Origin: Physcomitrium patens
Taxonomy: Eukaryota; Streptophyta; Bryopsida; Funariales; Funariaceae
Assembly: GCF_000002425.4 (NCBI RefSeq)
Contig: NC_037253.1
Span: 7,815,311 to 7,879,310 of the forward strand
Reading direction: 5' to 3'
DNA length: 64,000 bases
The position numbers were made by a program, and so were the translations under genes. The notes beneath the pieces were generated by a model. It worked only from the letters and a program-made list of their open reading frames with translations, was not told the origin of the DNA and searched no databases. Numbering within the stretch: position 1 is the stretch's first letter; each line of letters begins with the position of its first letter. Below, one piece after another: positions 39,401 through 51,659 of this stretch.

Positions 39401-40429
39401 TTACATTTTATTAAATTTTAGAACAGGAAATAACAATGCAATACAAAAATAAAGGAACTAATATAGAGGTTAAATGTTAACCTTACAAATATCATTCCTC
39501 TACAGAGGTTAAATGTTATTTTTATTTTTATTTTTGTGTTTTATTGTGAATTTCTTCTTTCTTGTACTTTAAAGGCTGCAATGTGGACATATATATATAT
39601 ATATATATATATGTTTTTCTTAAGGCACACAGTTTTGTTTTCCTTTATGCATATGATTTGTGATTGTGGAATATTTGTACAAATTGTGAACAATAACAAT
39701 GACAAGAACAGGAAGTAAAATAAATAAATTTTGAAGCTATGGAATTGAATATGCAATAATGTTTGGAACACAGTAAAGGCTTAATGAATTCCAGATTTTA
39801 AAACCATGAAGTGGGATTGTGAAGTTAAAGTTAGGTGTAACTTGTGCATTCACTATTCTGAACTTAGATTATTAATTAACTTTTAACTTTTTAGTGTTGA
39901 ATGGAAAATACAAGGGTATATCTTGTACTACAATCAAAATGGTCACTATTTAACGATCACAGATTCCTTACTAGCACACAAAAAAGTGTGTGCATGTGTA
40001 TATGTGTATACATGAATATATATATATATATATATATATACATGTGTGTGTGTGTGTATATATACTCTTAAGATTTCACAATCCTCTTTGTATTTTCATT
40101 AATGGAATTAATTGATGCAGATTTGATTTGATTTGTATGTTGCATTATTCCAAGAAACATTGATACAGTATGAATTTTGAATATATACTTTTGTTTAAAG
40201 GAACAAATAGGTTTTTTTTATACATTCACTCATTCTTCTAATTAATATTTTATTTTATTTTATTTTTTATATTGTCACTAAATCATTTCAATTTTATTAC
40301 TATTGAATCCATTTAAATTAAATTTTATCCTTCACCAAGAATGATCTGAATTGGAATAAGATTGTTAAAATTAGATTATCCTAAAAAATATAAAATCCTA
40401 ATTAAATCAAGACAAGGCAATGTATGTTG

Positions 40430-40465
<36 letters not shown>

Positions 40466-40640
40466 CATTTATAATAACAAGATTCAAACTTAAGGTTTTT
40501 AGAAAACCAAATATCACATGTCACTAACACATATATACATATTTATTTTAATATTTACATATATGATTAAATAGAAGTAAGTAAAAATAGATTTATGTCA
40601 TAATATTTTTTAAAAAAACTTCATAGAAGTTTCATAGATA
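39400..40640. other. AT-rich intergenic DNA
   Basis: Contains (AT)n at 39,589-39,612, a compound (AT)n(GT)n at 40,016-40,064 and a poly-T run of about 30 bases at 40,434-40,462. The poly-T run is followed by 'agattcaaacttaagg', a phrase common at retroposed repeat ends. No gene was seen. Confidence 0.4.
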
Positions 40641-40644
40641 TTGC

Positions 40645-41053
40645 TTTGACTTTATATGTGCTTGTAGTTGATTGGTAGGTTAGAAACTTGGTCAACAAGT
40701 TAACCACATGTTGTTAGCTTGTGGAACAAGCTAACTATGTGGCATACATATAAAAAACTTGTCTTGCAAGTTAAGATATGTGTCTTGCAAAGTCAATATG
40801 ATTTGGAGTTCTTGTAGGACATCACCATGTAGCTCCTAGTTAAAAGTATATATGGAGGTAAGAGTGAAGCCTTCTTTGCTCTTATTAATGCCTTTTTAGT
40901 CCTTTGTATTGTTTCAAGACTTTGTAATCTTCTTGTCTTTGGCAATAGTCATTCTAGTTTAATATTATATCATCTTTGAGTGATTTTCTAGACTTTTCAA
41001 GTGACACAAGAGTATATTGACATTTTAGTTCTTTGAGATTCATGTCCTTGATA
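40645..41053 (+). repeat. LTR F: copy of a small LTR family
   Basis: Matches, in order, the repeats at 58,492-58,829 (same strand) and 44,733-45,222 (opposite strand). Shared landmarks are 'aacttgtcttgcaagtt', a TATA-like 'tatatatgga' followed by 'agtgaagccttctttgctc', then 'aatattatatcatctttgagtg', ending 'tcatgtccttgata'. In each copy the TATA-like box falls about mid-repeat, like an LTR promoter. No internal coding follows it. Confidence 0.65.
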
Positions 41054-41134
41054 GTCACTCAAAATATCACCTCTCAAAATACAATTGTTCAAATTTTTTA
41101 CTATCTTTAAGTTTTTGAAGTATCACTTGATATT

Positions 41135-41266
41135 TAGATTTTAAAATCATCTACCTCACCAAGTGGGTGATTTGATGAAGTAGTAAGTGATATTTTGAAA
41201 TATCACAATATACTTTGGAATATCATCATGAGTAAAATATCACTTAAAAATCTTAAGTTTGAATCC
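41135..41266 (+). repeat. Direct repeat, copy 1, with a near-perfect hairpin
   Basis: About 130 bases that recur 367 bases downstream at 41,505-41,637. The copy contains gtgatattttgaaatatcac (41,187-41,206), a 9-bp stem with a 2-base loop, and ends in 'aagtttgaatcccc'. Confidence 0.75.
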
Positions 41267-41504
41267 CCGTAATAAAAGGATTCTAACTTAGTACTTTTGC
41301 ATAATCCAATAACTAGGATTCAATAATTGATATTTTCATTCAAAATTCCAAATTCAAAATATCACAATTCAAACTTTATTATCCTATGATATTATTGTTT
41401 AATTCAAGCTTACTACTTCCATGGTATAGAGAGTAAATAGAGAAGAGAGCTGAGATAAGAAATGTAGTTTTTGATATTTCACTCATATCTCTTTTAACAT
41501 TTCA

Positions 41505-41637
41505 ATTTCAAAATCACTTGCTTTGTAAGGTGGGTGATTTGGTGAAGTATCAAGTGATATTTTGAAATATCACAAGTTACTTTGAGATCTCATCACGGAT
41601 GAAATATAACTTGAAAAATCCATGTTTGAATCCCAAA
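41505..41637 (+). repeat. Direct repeat, copy 2, with the same hairpin
   Basis: Diverged second copy; the 20-base hairpin at 41,554-41,573 is identical to that in copy 1 while the flanks differ at many positions. Confidence 0.75.
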
Positions 41638-41959
41638 ATTATTTTATTTTAGATCCAAACTTCTTACCACGAAGAGAAACAATCCTAAACATTAAATTTC
41701 AGCAATAACTTAGTGCCAATTTCTATGTAGGTAGGAAAAAGTTTGGATGTCCAGAAAGATGCTAGGATTAAAAAATGACAATTTTAATAGACGGAATATT
41801 AGAATCAAATACAGAACAAAAAGCAACGTAATTAGCTGGAATAATAACAACACATTCAGTGGGATTACAATATATGAAGCCACAAATCCCACTGTCCAAC
41901 CATATTAAAAATATTAAGGACACTGAACTGCAACAATGTCTGCACATACATCAGAATGT

Positions 41960-42606
41960 GAAGCTCACATTGTTGCTATCTTTTAATCTAAAGCGGCCAA
42001 CAGCCTCCAAACGTGTGAAAAAAAGAGAAAATACGACCAAGCAAGTGGCTCTTACAGACACTGCAGTTGGACGGCGAGGCCAAGCAGGCAAGCGCCACGT
42101 CACGCTTCGGCAAAAGTAAAAAAGCAAAGAAGATATTTCGAGAACAAGGTCGAATGCCACGTCAGGAGCCAAGTCAGACTACGTGCCACGAGGGAAGCTC
42201 ACGGGCATGGGGGGACGAGGTCGAGGAAAGCAGCTGTAGGGCCCAAGCTGGAACAGAGCCCCGCGGGAAGGGAGGGGGTAGGTCGGTGGTGTGAACAGAG
42301 GGAGTCAGAAGAGCAGCAAGAAAAGGATCAAGAGATCATTCCAGGCTCTGCTCCTCCCGGATTCGTGCGCACCACCAGCGCCACCTCGACATGCCGAGCT
42401 GGCAGTTTGTCCTAGTTGGCCACTCCGACCCCACTCCCCCCCCCTTCTGTCTCGTTTGTCGCTGTGTGAAAGGACTAAGGTTGTCTTTTTCTGACTTTTG
42501 CGGACACCGCCAGATCCTATATTTTCGGGATTCCGCGGTCCATGTGGCGGCGATACAACCGACTCCTTGTTTCCCGAATCCCCATCTGACGTCATCCTTT
42601 TTATAA
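41960..42606. promoter_or_regulatory. Isolated GC-rich island with ACGT-core motifs and a TATA-like end
   Basis: A sharp ~600-base rise in GC within AT-rich DNA. It carries 'gccacgtcacg', 'atgccacgtcagg' and 'ctacgtgccacg' within about 100 bases, all with the ACGT core bound by plant bZIP and bHLH factors. C-rich tracts follow, then 'tttttataagg' at about 42,598. Overlapping frames on both strands (minus 42,305-42,731; plus 42,291-42,494) have no known domain. This looks like a promoter without an identified gene. Confidence 0.45.
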
Positions 42607-44732
42607 GGTACCTTCACTTCATTCATTATTTTGTGAATGTACAGAAACATATGTATGTATGTATGCTTGTATATATTTTTCATTCTTAATGTTGTGGTCA
42701 TGGGAAGTCTTAGAAGTTTAGTCCATGTCAACTATGCATTAAGTCTGTGGAAAATGAGGATTGGAATCTATGCATTTTTTGTACAACTATAGGTTGCTAA
42801 TAATGGGGGTTAACAGAGATTCAAGTGAAATGGCATGAGAAATTGTGTTGGATACTCTAACAACTTTGGAAGTGAATGAGTGCATCCTGGCCTCTGTAAT
42901 GAATGAATTCCATCTCAGAAACATCACCTTGTGTAGAATCTTGGGTTTGCCATACACAGTGGTAATGTGCATTTGTGGGTGTTGGAATTAGTTAGTGAGC
43001 GTTGGATCCACGCTAGCATGCGGTGCACACATTGTTTGAGGTACAGCTCAATTTGTTTGTTTATTGTTGTTTTATGTTTTTACATACAGGGAGATGTGTG
43101 TGTATATATATTAAATTGGATGATGCAATGCTTGACAAAGTAAAGTGTTGGAACAGAATCCAAGCCACTAATCTGAAGACCCAATTGATTTCTTATTATG
43201 TGTGGTATAATTACATGAACAACAAGTGTATTTGCAATTGTAGAATATTTTTTTTATAATTTTTGAAATTTAATTCATTTTTTTCTTTAGATAATTTATC
43301 AATAAATGGATATGAATATTGTATCTCTCTATATATAGATATAATAAATAAAATCATAATATCTATATATTACACAGAAGCATGAATAATCAAGTAATGT
43401 TCAATACATGCACAATAATACTTATTTATCACTGTATTTTAAAACACAAATCAAGTAGAAATATAATTATTTTACTAATTTATATCTCGGTTATTTTTCA
43501 ATGAAATATATACTTTATTTTGTTTGTTTTGGTATTCTATATTTTTGGGTGTTATTTATTCATTTTTAAATTAGATTAATAATAAATATTTATAAATTTT
43601 GATGTTTCAATTTTTTTTCAAATTTAGGATATATCTTTATGTAAATTTATAATTATTTAAAACAAAATTAATGCTATAAAAATAACTTTAAGAATCTATT
43701 GTAGACGTAGGCATAAAAATAATCTTCTATAAAATAACTATAAATAGAAATATAAAGTACTAATTAGTGTAATGAAGATAACATAAAATATATTCTAAAA
43801 TGGAGAAGTAATTTAAATTTTAAAACTAAAATACAATTAGAAAGTAGATATTGTAAAAATTTAGATTATATGGAGCTTATTCATTTTTCTACCTTTTTTA
43901 TATTAAACAATAATTGTTACTATAAGTTTTAAATTATAATTTCCATTATAATTAATGATTTTTTAAAATTTCTAATCTAAAAATCTGAAATTTGAAATAA
44001 AAATAAATAAATAAATGGTTTTATAAATAAATATTGCAATGAAAAAATACATTATGTTTCAAGAAAATTATTTGAATTTTATTGTAACAAAACCAAACTT
44101 TTGAAGTTATTTTTAAATAAAAGATTCAAAATATTTTTAATACATTTTTCATTTATCAAATCAAATAGGTGTTTATTTATATCTATTCTTTTTCTTGTAG
44201 GTATAAATGAATCATTTTAAGTTTAAAAAACATTTGTAATCTAATCAAAAGATATTATACTAAGAAGAAAATAAATTATGTATATATAAATCCATAAATT
44301 AAAATAATTTTTATATATAATTACTTGGTTGATTTAATATCCAATATTATATGTATATATACATATATAGAAAGAGATATTCTATGAATTTAAAAAATAT
44401 ATTTTTTTATGTACATTTAAAATTTAAACTTGTTATATCAAATATAAATAATGTATAGTTTCTACTCCAATAATTAATCTCTTAAAAATTAATATGCCTT
44501 AAAAATTAATTAAAATTATAAAAATTGACTCTATTCTAAAATGAATAATTAATAAACTTAGATTTCCAATTAATTGATTAATTTTCATTAAATTTTAGTA
44601 ATTAATTAAAGATGATATTTAAACATGTCTAGATAAACAAACCAATGTAACCACCAAGGTAGAAGCAAGCAATCTAGATTGCAAAGCTCTAATATTGCTA
44701 TTTAAAAAAATTTAATTTACACTTCAATGCTC
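42607..44732. other. AT-rich intergenic DNA downstream of the GC island
   Basis: The first ~650 bases have moderate composition and could be transcribed from the island, but no frame is convincing. After 43,260 the sequence is extremely AT-rich with nothing recognisable. Confidence 0.35.
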
Positions 44733-45222
44733 ATGTCAAGGACATGAATCACAAATAATCCAAAAGATAATATATTCTTCTATTAAAAAAATAAAATAAA
44801 AAACTATTCAAAGATAATATAATATTAAAATTAGAATGGCTATTGCTAAAGATAAGAAGATGTCAAGGACATGAATCACAAAGAATACAATAGTTGATGC
44901 ACTCTTGTATTATTAGAATAGAATAGATATTCACTCGAAAATAGTATAATATTAAGATTATAATGGCTATTGCTAAAGACAAGAAGATTAAAGATTCTTG
45001 AAAGAAGATTAAGAACAAGAAAGACATGGATAAGAATAGAGAAGGTTTTATTCTTGCCTCCATATGTACTATCTAACTAAGAGCTACATGATAATTTTTT
45101 ATAGAACTTTTGACACATGTCCAACTTGCAAGACAATTTTACAACATGTCTAATACATGGCTAACTTGTTAGATAAGTTTTCAACCTATCAATCATGTAC
45201 AAATACGTATAAAGTCAAATTT
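44733..45222 (-). repeat. LTR G: inverted copy of the small LTR family, with duplicated 3' end
   Basis: The reverse complement aligns with LTR F over its length. The terminal block ending 'gattcatgtccttgaca' occurs twice, at 44,733-44,860 and again from 44,861, so the last ~128 bases of the LTR are tandemly duplicated. Just beyond, on the minus strand near 44,700, 'aatattagagctt' resembles a decayed tRNA-Met primer site. Confidence 0.65.
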
Positions 45223-45710
45223 AAACCTATGGAGCTTTTAAAAAGCTTGTCTATACAATATTATCAAATCTACATACTTTTATTTACTATCTAATTTTTA
45301 TTATTTAGAAAATTATGCATATTTATAGAATTGTCTTTTTTTCTACGCCAAGTTCTACAAAGAGCAATGATCTTATATTAAGGAAGCCAAAGATGTGACA
45401 AATTATATTCATTACATAATGTGATATTTTTTTTTTTCTCTTTGAAGGTATTTGATAGGTCTTCTATGCCATTGATAGTATCCTATACTAAGATAAGAAG
45501 ACCACTTTGATATTTGATCTATAATGAGGCTTTATAACTTCCTTCAAATAGAATATAATTAGGTATGATTTTTACCTCCAATAATATCACCAAAAATCTA
45601 GAGTTTCTTTCAAGGTCATGATATCATATATATTGTATCCCACCATCTATTTGAGGAAGAATATGTTGTTCTTGAAGGTCTTTATTTCTATTATGTCATT
45701 TTGAAGGCTA

Positions 45711-47180
45711 TGATAATTCCAATGCTTCATTCAATGTTATGTCATAATATAGCTATTAGATAAAAGAAAAAAATATTTTATTATATAAAATATTAATTAA
45801 ATTTTTTATAGCAAATTATCTAAAAAGTATAGATAATAGTTCAAGAGTTAGTAAAACTAGTAAGTACTACTATTACTTATTTACAAAATAAGATTCTATT
45901 TATTTTTTTATAGCTATAAATAAATAAAATAAAATAGATAAGAAAGATAACTAATTTAAGCATCTTTAGAAAAAAATTAGGAATAATTTATAGCAAAAAC
46001 TACTTTAAAAAATAAAAAAATAATATAAAAAAGGACTTCTTGTGAACTAGGATCAAAGTTAAAATCTAAAGTAAAAAACTACACTCTCACAAAAACTTTG
46101 AGATTTTTTAGTTGATAAAAGAGTAGAATTTAAGAGCAAGCAAAAGAAATATTATTTGAGCATTAATTTTGATTGATTTAAGTTTGTAATAACTTTGTAA
46201 AAGCTTTGTAAAGTTGGGATTGTTTTGTAGTGACTTTATTTTTTTGAGAAATAAAAAGGGTTTATACCTTGAAGACTTTTGAGAGAGCGGTAGTAGATCT
46301 ACAGATAATTTTTTTAAATTAAATGATTATTTTTGTGTCAAATATATATTGTAAGTTTGAGCTTAATTAAAAAGCTTAGTCAATAATTTTTGAAATTAAA
46401 GTTTATTGGAGTCTTGATAATTAGAGTTTGAAAAATCAATGAAGATTTTTGAAATTTACATCAATTTTTTGTTTGGATTGATATAAATTTTTTCACATAA
46501 ATAAAAACTTATTTTTCTATAGCTTTGAAAATTTTAAAAGAAATAAAAAAATAAAAAAATATTGGCATTGAAAGATTGACATCAAGATTGGAAAAGGAAG
46601 CCAATCAATACTTGAGCTAATTATGAAGATTTTCTCTAATTTGGTATATTTGATCATCTTCCAAAAATTCTTTCTTGTTTTTAATTAATAAATTAAAATC
46701 TGTGTAAATTTTAAGTTAAAATCAATAGTTGAAATTTTAATGTTTAAGATTTTATTTGTCTTAAGATTTGGTTAGGACTTGATTAGGATTTTATTAAGAT
46801 TTATTTAGGATTTATTTAAAAAAATTTATGGTTTTATTAGAATTTATTTAGGATTATATTAGAATTTTTATTTTTAATATTTTTAATATTTTTTTTGTAT
46901 TATTTCTTTAAATTTTATTTTATTATATCTTTAGAATTTTTTTGTAAAGTTCTTTAAGATTTTTTAAAAAATTCTTTAAAATTTCTTCATATTTCTTTTA
47001 TAATTTTTAAAGAAACTTCATTTCAATTATACTAAGATTTGATTAGAAATTTAAAGATTTAATTAGAATTTATTTTTATTCTATTAAAATTTTAAGATAT
47101 TTTTGTTGAAATTCCTTGTTTACCTTCTATAAATAAGTGCTTGGTTTATTTTCAAGCAAGACTTCACATAATACAATACA
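45711..47180 (+). repeat. LTR B: 5' LTR of the long-LTR Gypsy element
   Basis: Aligns with LTR C from 'atgtcat' near 45,738 through 'tagcaaatta' (45,809), the 'gaactaggatcaaag' block near 46,050, the AGGATTT-type array (about 46,740-46,870 and onward), to 'caagcaagacttcacataat' near 47,150. Its array is about half as long as that in LTR C. Confidence 0.75.
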
Positions 47181-47599
47181 TTTGGTGAATTTGACATGAA
47201 ATGCTTGAGGTAGAAGGTGTTTTGTTTTTTTTTTCTTTGTTTGTTTGAATTATGGAGAAGAAAGACATGAAAATTGAAAATTAAGCTTTGGGTGGTACTT
47301 AAATTAAAGCTTTGAATAGAATTGGAAGAGAAGCTATTAGTAGAAGGCATGGTATGTATTTTGATCCTAACTCTACAAATATGATTAAAGCCTTTGCCTT
47401 TTTTATATAATAACAAAAAATTAAATATTACAAAGAAAGTGTGTCAAATAAAGCTTTATAAGCGGTTGTAGATAAAATTGGATATTTTAAAAAGAAGAAT
47501 ATTACAAAGTATTTAAGTTGTTATAATAAAAAAATAAAATTACAGTATATTTTTAAGAAAAAGATGGTTTAATTATTTGAATTAGCTTTTGTTCTAAAA

Positions 47600-48290
47600 A
47601 TAAGAAATCATGCCAAGTCTATCATAGGACATATAAGAGGTTCATGGAAGAAATTTTCTTAAGCATTGAAGAATGAATTTTTTTAGAAGATAGTAACTAT
47701 GTTACAAAGAAGTCATTCTTTGATTGGATTGAAAGATTTAAGAAGGATCTTCAAACAACAAAATTATTGAAGGAGTTTGAAAGAAAATATTCTTATTTAT
47801 TAAAGAAAGAGAGACAATTATTAGATCGAATGAAAGTAGAGTTTTTTCTTTAAGCCATTGATAGAAAGTTATGAGAGAAGTTAATTTTTTTGCTTAAATT
47901 TAAATAAGAAGATGAAGAATGAATAATAAATTGGAAGGAAGTAGAAGAGATAATAGAATTGGCTACAAAAAGAGATAGGAAAAAAAGATAGGATGGATAT
48001 TTAAAGACTATTGTAAGCAGCTAAGATAAAAATACCTATTATCCATCCTATATGTATGATTCAAGCTTCATAGCTACATTAAAGAAATGAGAAATGAACA
48101 TTGATAAATTCATATGTTAAATGAGAGATTTGCTAATAAAATATGCAAAACTTGAAAAAAAAGGTCAATCATTAAGAATATTAACAAGAAAAAAATTGGG
48201 ACCAATAGAAGATGTAGTATATAGATGCATGTAGTATGATGGCATAGATCATTTAAGAAGAGAGTGTAAGGATTTTACAAAAGTACTATG
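47600..48290 (+). pseudogene. gag of the long-LTR Gypsy element, with CCHC knuckle
   Basis: A broken frame at about 47,614-47,890 reads FFDWIERFKKDLQTT and ERKYSYLLKKERQLLDRMKVE, capsid-like helical text. At 48,226-48,267 a zinc knuckle survives as C-x2-Y-x4-H-x4-C, where the second Cys became Tyr (TGT to TAT) and an internal codon became TAG. Gag would form the intracellular virus-like particle. It is clearly nonfunctional. Confidence 0.7.
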
Positions 48291-49189
48291 CAAAGGGGTT
48301 ATTTTTTTTCAAAGATGGTATAATATACTTAAAAGAAAGTAGAATAAAAATAGAAACAAACTTTGAAAAAGAAAGAATGAAGGTATTTATAAGGGATGCA
48401 TTTAAAGTACATACAATCTCAAGCAGTGAAGCATCAATATATTAGATGGAAGCAAATCCAAAAAAAATGCTTAAGAAAAATCTTAAATTTTAGGAAGAAT
48501 CTAGTTTCTTGTGGTCAAATGCAATGAATTATGCTGTAATTTAAAAATTTATAAGAAATAAACTTGAACATTTTGGCAACAATATTCAATTAATTATTAA
48601 ATGGAAGAATCCAATAGATAGTTAATTTTTTCATGCTCATATGACAAGGAGTTATCATAAAGCATTAATAGAAGAAAAAACATATGAGAGATGAAAATTA
48701 TGAAGGGCTATAAAAAAAAATTAAAAGAGAAGAGAAAGAACAACACTAAAAAAATCTTATATACAAGAGAATAATGGAGAATATTTCTATAAATAAATAG
48801 AAAATTGAAAATCAAAAGATAAAGGCTCCTACTTATAAAATATAATTAAAATTGAGGCCACTATAGATTTACAAAGGATATTAAAAGAATAGATTTTAGA
48901 TAAAAATTTTAAATTTATAGTTGGTGAATTTCTAAGAATTACAAACTAAAATTTTTATGAAGTTATTATTGACTTTATAAAGAAAAAAAAATTTAAGAGA
49001 TATTATGACATCAAATGTAAAAAAAATAAAGATAATAGAAAAAATTTAAATGAAGTGATTGAGATGCAATTTTTTGGAAATGTTTTATGAGTTAGATTTA
49101 CAAAAGAAAAGATGCAATTCAAACGTTAGTCATTATTTTCAAAATTATAGGACAAAAGCTACTATTAAAACTTGAATAAAATTAAAAAA

Positions 49190-49260
49190 ATTAGAAGAAT
49201 CAATTGTAGCATGATTGATCATGGTTCTAAAATCAATTTGATATCAAAAGAATTATATAA
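49190..49260 (+). pseudogene. Aspartic protease active-site region of the Gypsy element
   Basis: The frame at 49,211 reads MIDHGSKINLISKE, with D at 49,217. DHGS replaces the usual D(S/T)G(A/S), a variant known in some plant Gypsy groups (IDHGSEIN-like). It lies between gag and RT as expected. Confidence 0.65.
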
Positions 49261-50009
49261 AAATAGAAAATAATCTATTGATACTAAATATGGATAGATA
49301 ATAAGATCAACAAGTAATTCAAAAAAAGATTTATATGGAGCTTGTTCAAATATCAAGATGATGACAAAAGATGTTATTTATAAACAAAATTTCTTTGTAT
49401 AAGATAGGTCTAAATATTTTATTATATTAGAACAACCATATATTACTGCCACACAAATGGGAAAAAATATTATGAATGATGATTTAGCTTATGCAAGGAT
49501 AAAAAACCAAGATGAAAAGAAAGAAGTTAAGTTTTTAATTGTTTATAAAAATTAAAAAAATTTCTATAAATTAAAAGAATAGCCATTATCAAATGAAAAA
49601 TTTGAAGACCTTGAGGATTTCAACTACATACCATTATAAAGTAAGATTGCAATGATTTAAACAAAAAGGCTCTTGCTTAGTTTAAAAGAGAAGCTATTAT
49701 TTACTGGACTTATTGGATTGATATAAAATTATCTATTGTCATTTAAGACTATTGACAAGATAAAAAGAATGAATAAATGTTATATTAAATATATTGAATA
49801 AAACTTTAAAAAAAAAACAGAGAATTGATTGTAATGAATTTATTTCAGTAATATTTGAAGAAATATAATTTTAAAATATTATAATAAAATTAAATAATTT
49901 ATTAAAATATAAATTAAAAAGAAGAAATAAAATCATTAATGTATGTTCTAAAATATTTTATGATAAAATTTAAAGAATTATAGAAATTTCAAGTGACTAA
50001 GAGATTCAT

Positions 50010-50860
50010 GTTGAAACTAAGTATAAATCAATGATAAAGAAGGTTAAATCAATGGCTTTATCACTACCATTTGATTGTAAAGAAATGATGAGTGGATCAT
50101 CTATGCAATCAAATTTAAAAGATCCTAAAAAGATAAGGCATGAATTTACAAATGCTAAATTAGATAGATTAATGGTGGAATATAAATGATTTTTAACAAA
50201 ATTTGAGAAAAAATGTTTTAAAGACATGCTTTTATGAGATAAAAAGGCTTTTTTATTTGAAGCATATGAAATTGGATGTATCAATCAAATTATTATAGCA
50301 TCTATGGTTATTTTTACTATTCTTCATGAGTCATGGAATTTATGACTAATTCTAATATCAAGAGCATATTTATCAAAATTAGTGGACTTATTCAATGAAA
50401 AGATTAAAATAAGAATTTTGAAACTATCTATCACACCTTATTCTAATTGGTGGTTCATTATATTAAAAAAAATCGAAGAATGAGATTTATTTAAGATATG
50501 TAATTTGTGAATAAAATTACTATTAAAAATATGAATTTAAATCCAATTATTGATGATTTTTTACAAAATAATTTGCTTAAAGAGCAATCTATTCAATAGA
50601 TGATCTATGTTTAAAAAAAAATCAATTTTAATTGGAATTAAAAATTACAAATTTAATTATTATAAAGATTCTATTGGATTTAATTAAAATGTATAAATTG
50701 CTTGAAGAGACTATTAATTCAATGATTCATATGATAAAAGGAATGAATATAGTATTAATGGATTTTATATCAAAAAAGATTATATCATTTTTAGGTGATG
50801 TTTCAATTAAAGGATATATAAAAAAAAAGAAAGATGAGATATTGAATTAAAATAGATGTC
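50010..50860 (+). pseudogene. Reverse transcriptase of the Gypsy element
   Basis: Broken frames from about 50,220 show FEAYEIGCINQIII and later PYSNWWFI, the N-terminal RT region. The open stretch at 50,632-50,850 ends with HMIKGMNIVLMDFISKK followed by FLGDVSIKG. FLGD (50,788-50,799) stands where the catalytic (Y/F)xDD box belongs, so the first catalytic Asp is now Gly. Together with upstream stops, this makes the enzyme dead. Confidence 0.75.
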
Positions 50861-51659
50861 AAATATTTATTGCAAATCATATTCTGGATTGTGAAAAAAT
50901 TGTACTACAATTGAAAGAAGTACATTTGACCTTGTTCAATGTAAAATCTATGTTTGGAATATAAAGTATTCTTATTGTTGAATATATGTATGGATCATAT
51001 GGATGCAAGCTAAGTATTGAAAAAAAAAATGATATAATTAAAAAAATAAAAGGATGAGCAAACTCAACAAAAGTCAAAAGATTTTTAAGTGTATGTATTT
51101 TTTATCATATAGATACTTCATTTTGCACATGTAGTAGATCTACTATATGGATTACTTAGGATAAATATAAAATTTTTATTGATAAAAAAAATAAAATAAA
51201 TCTTTCTTCACCTTTATTTTTGAAAGAAGTGAATTATAAATGTGAAAGGCTTGTGATATTAATATTTGATGTAAGTCCAATTATAATAGTTTGAAAACTT
51301 AGATAAGATAGTAAATATAAAAATAGATATAAAATAAGATTTAGATCAAGTTTTTGAATACAAAACCATAGATATACAAAAATAAAAAATAAAACTATAA
51401 AGTATAATAATAGCTATGAAAAAAAAAATTGATTGATATTTTAGTAGTTATAAAAATAGATTGTATATCTTTATTAGACATGATTATAAGTTCAATATTT
51501 GATATTTCTATATTAAGGTAGATAATATTTATCAAATCTATAAATTCAGAATTTAAGCATATTGTAAGAAAAGATATTTTAATTGTAGATATATTATCAA
51601 GTATAAGGTATCATGATAAAAAAGATATGATTGATTTGAAATATGTAGGTGCAATTTTT

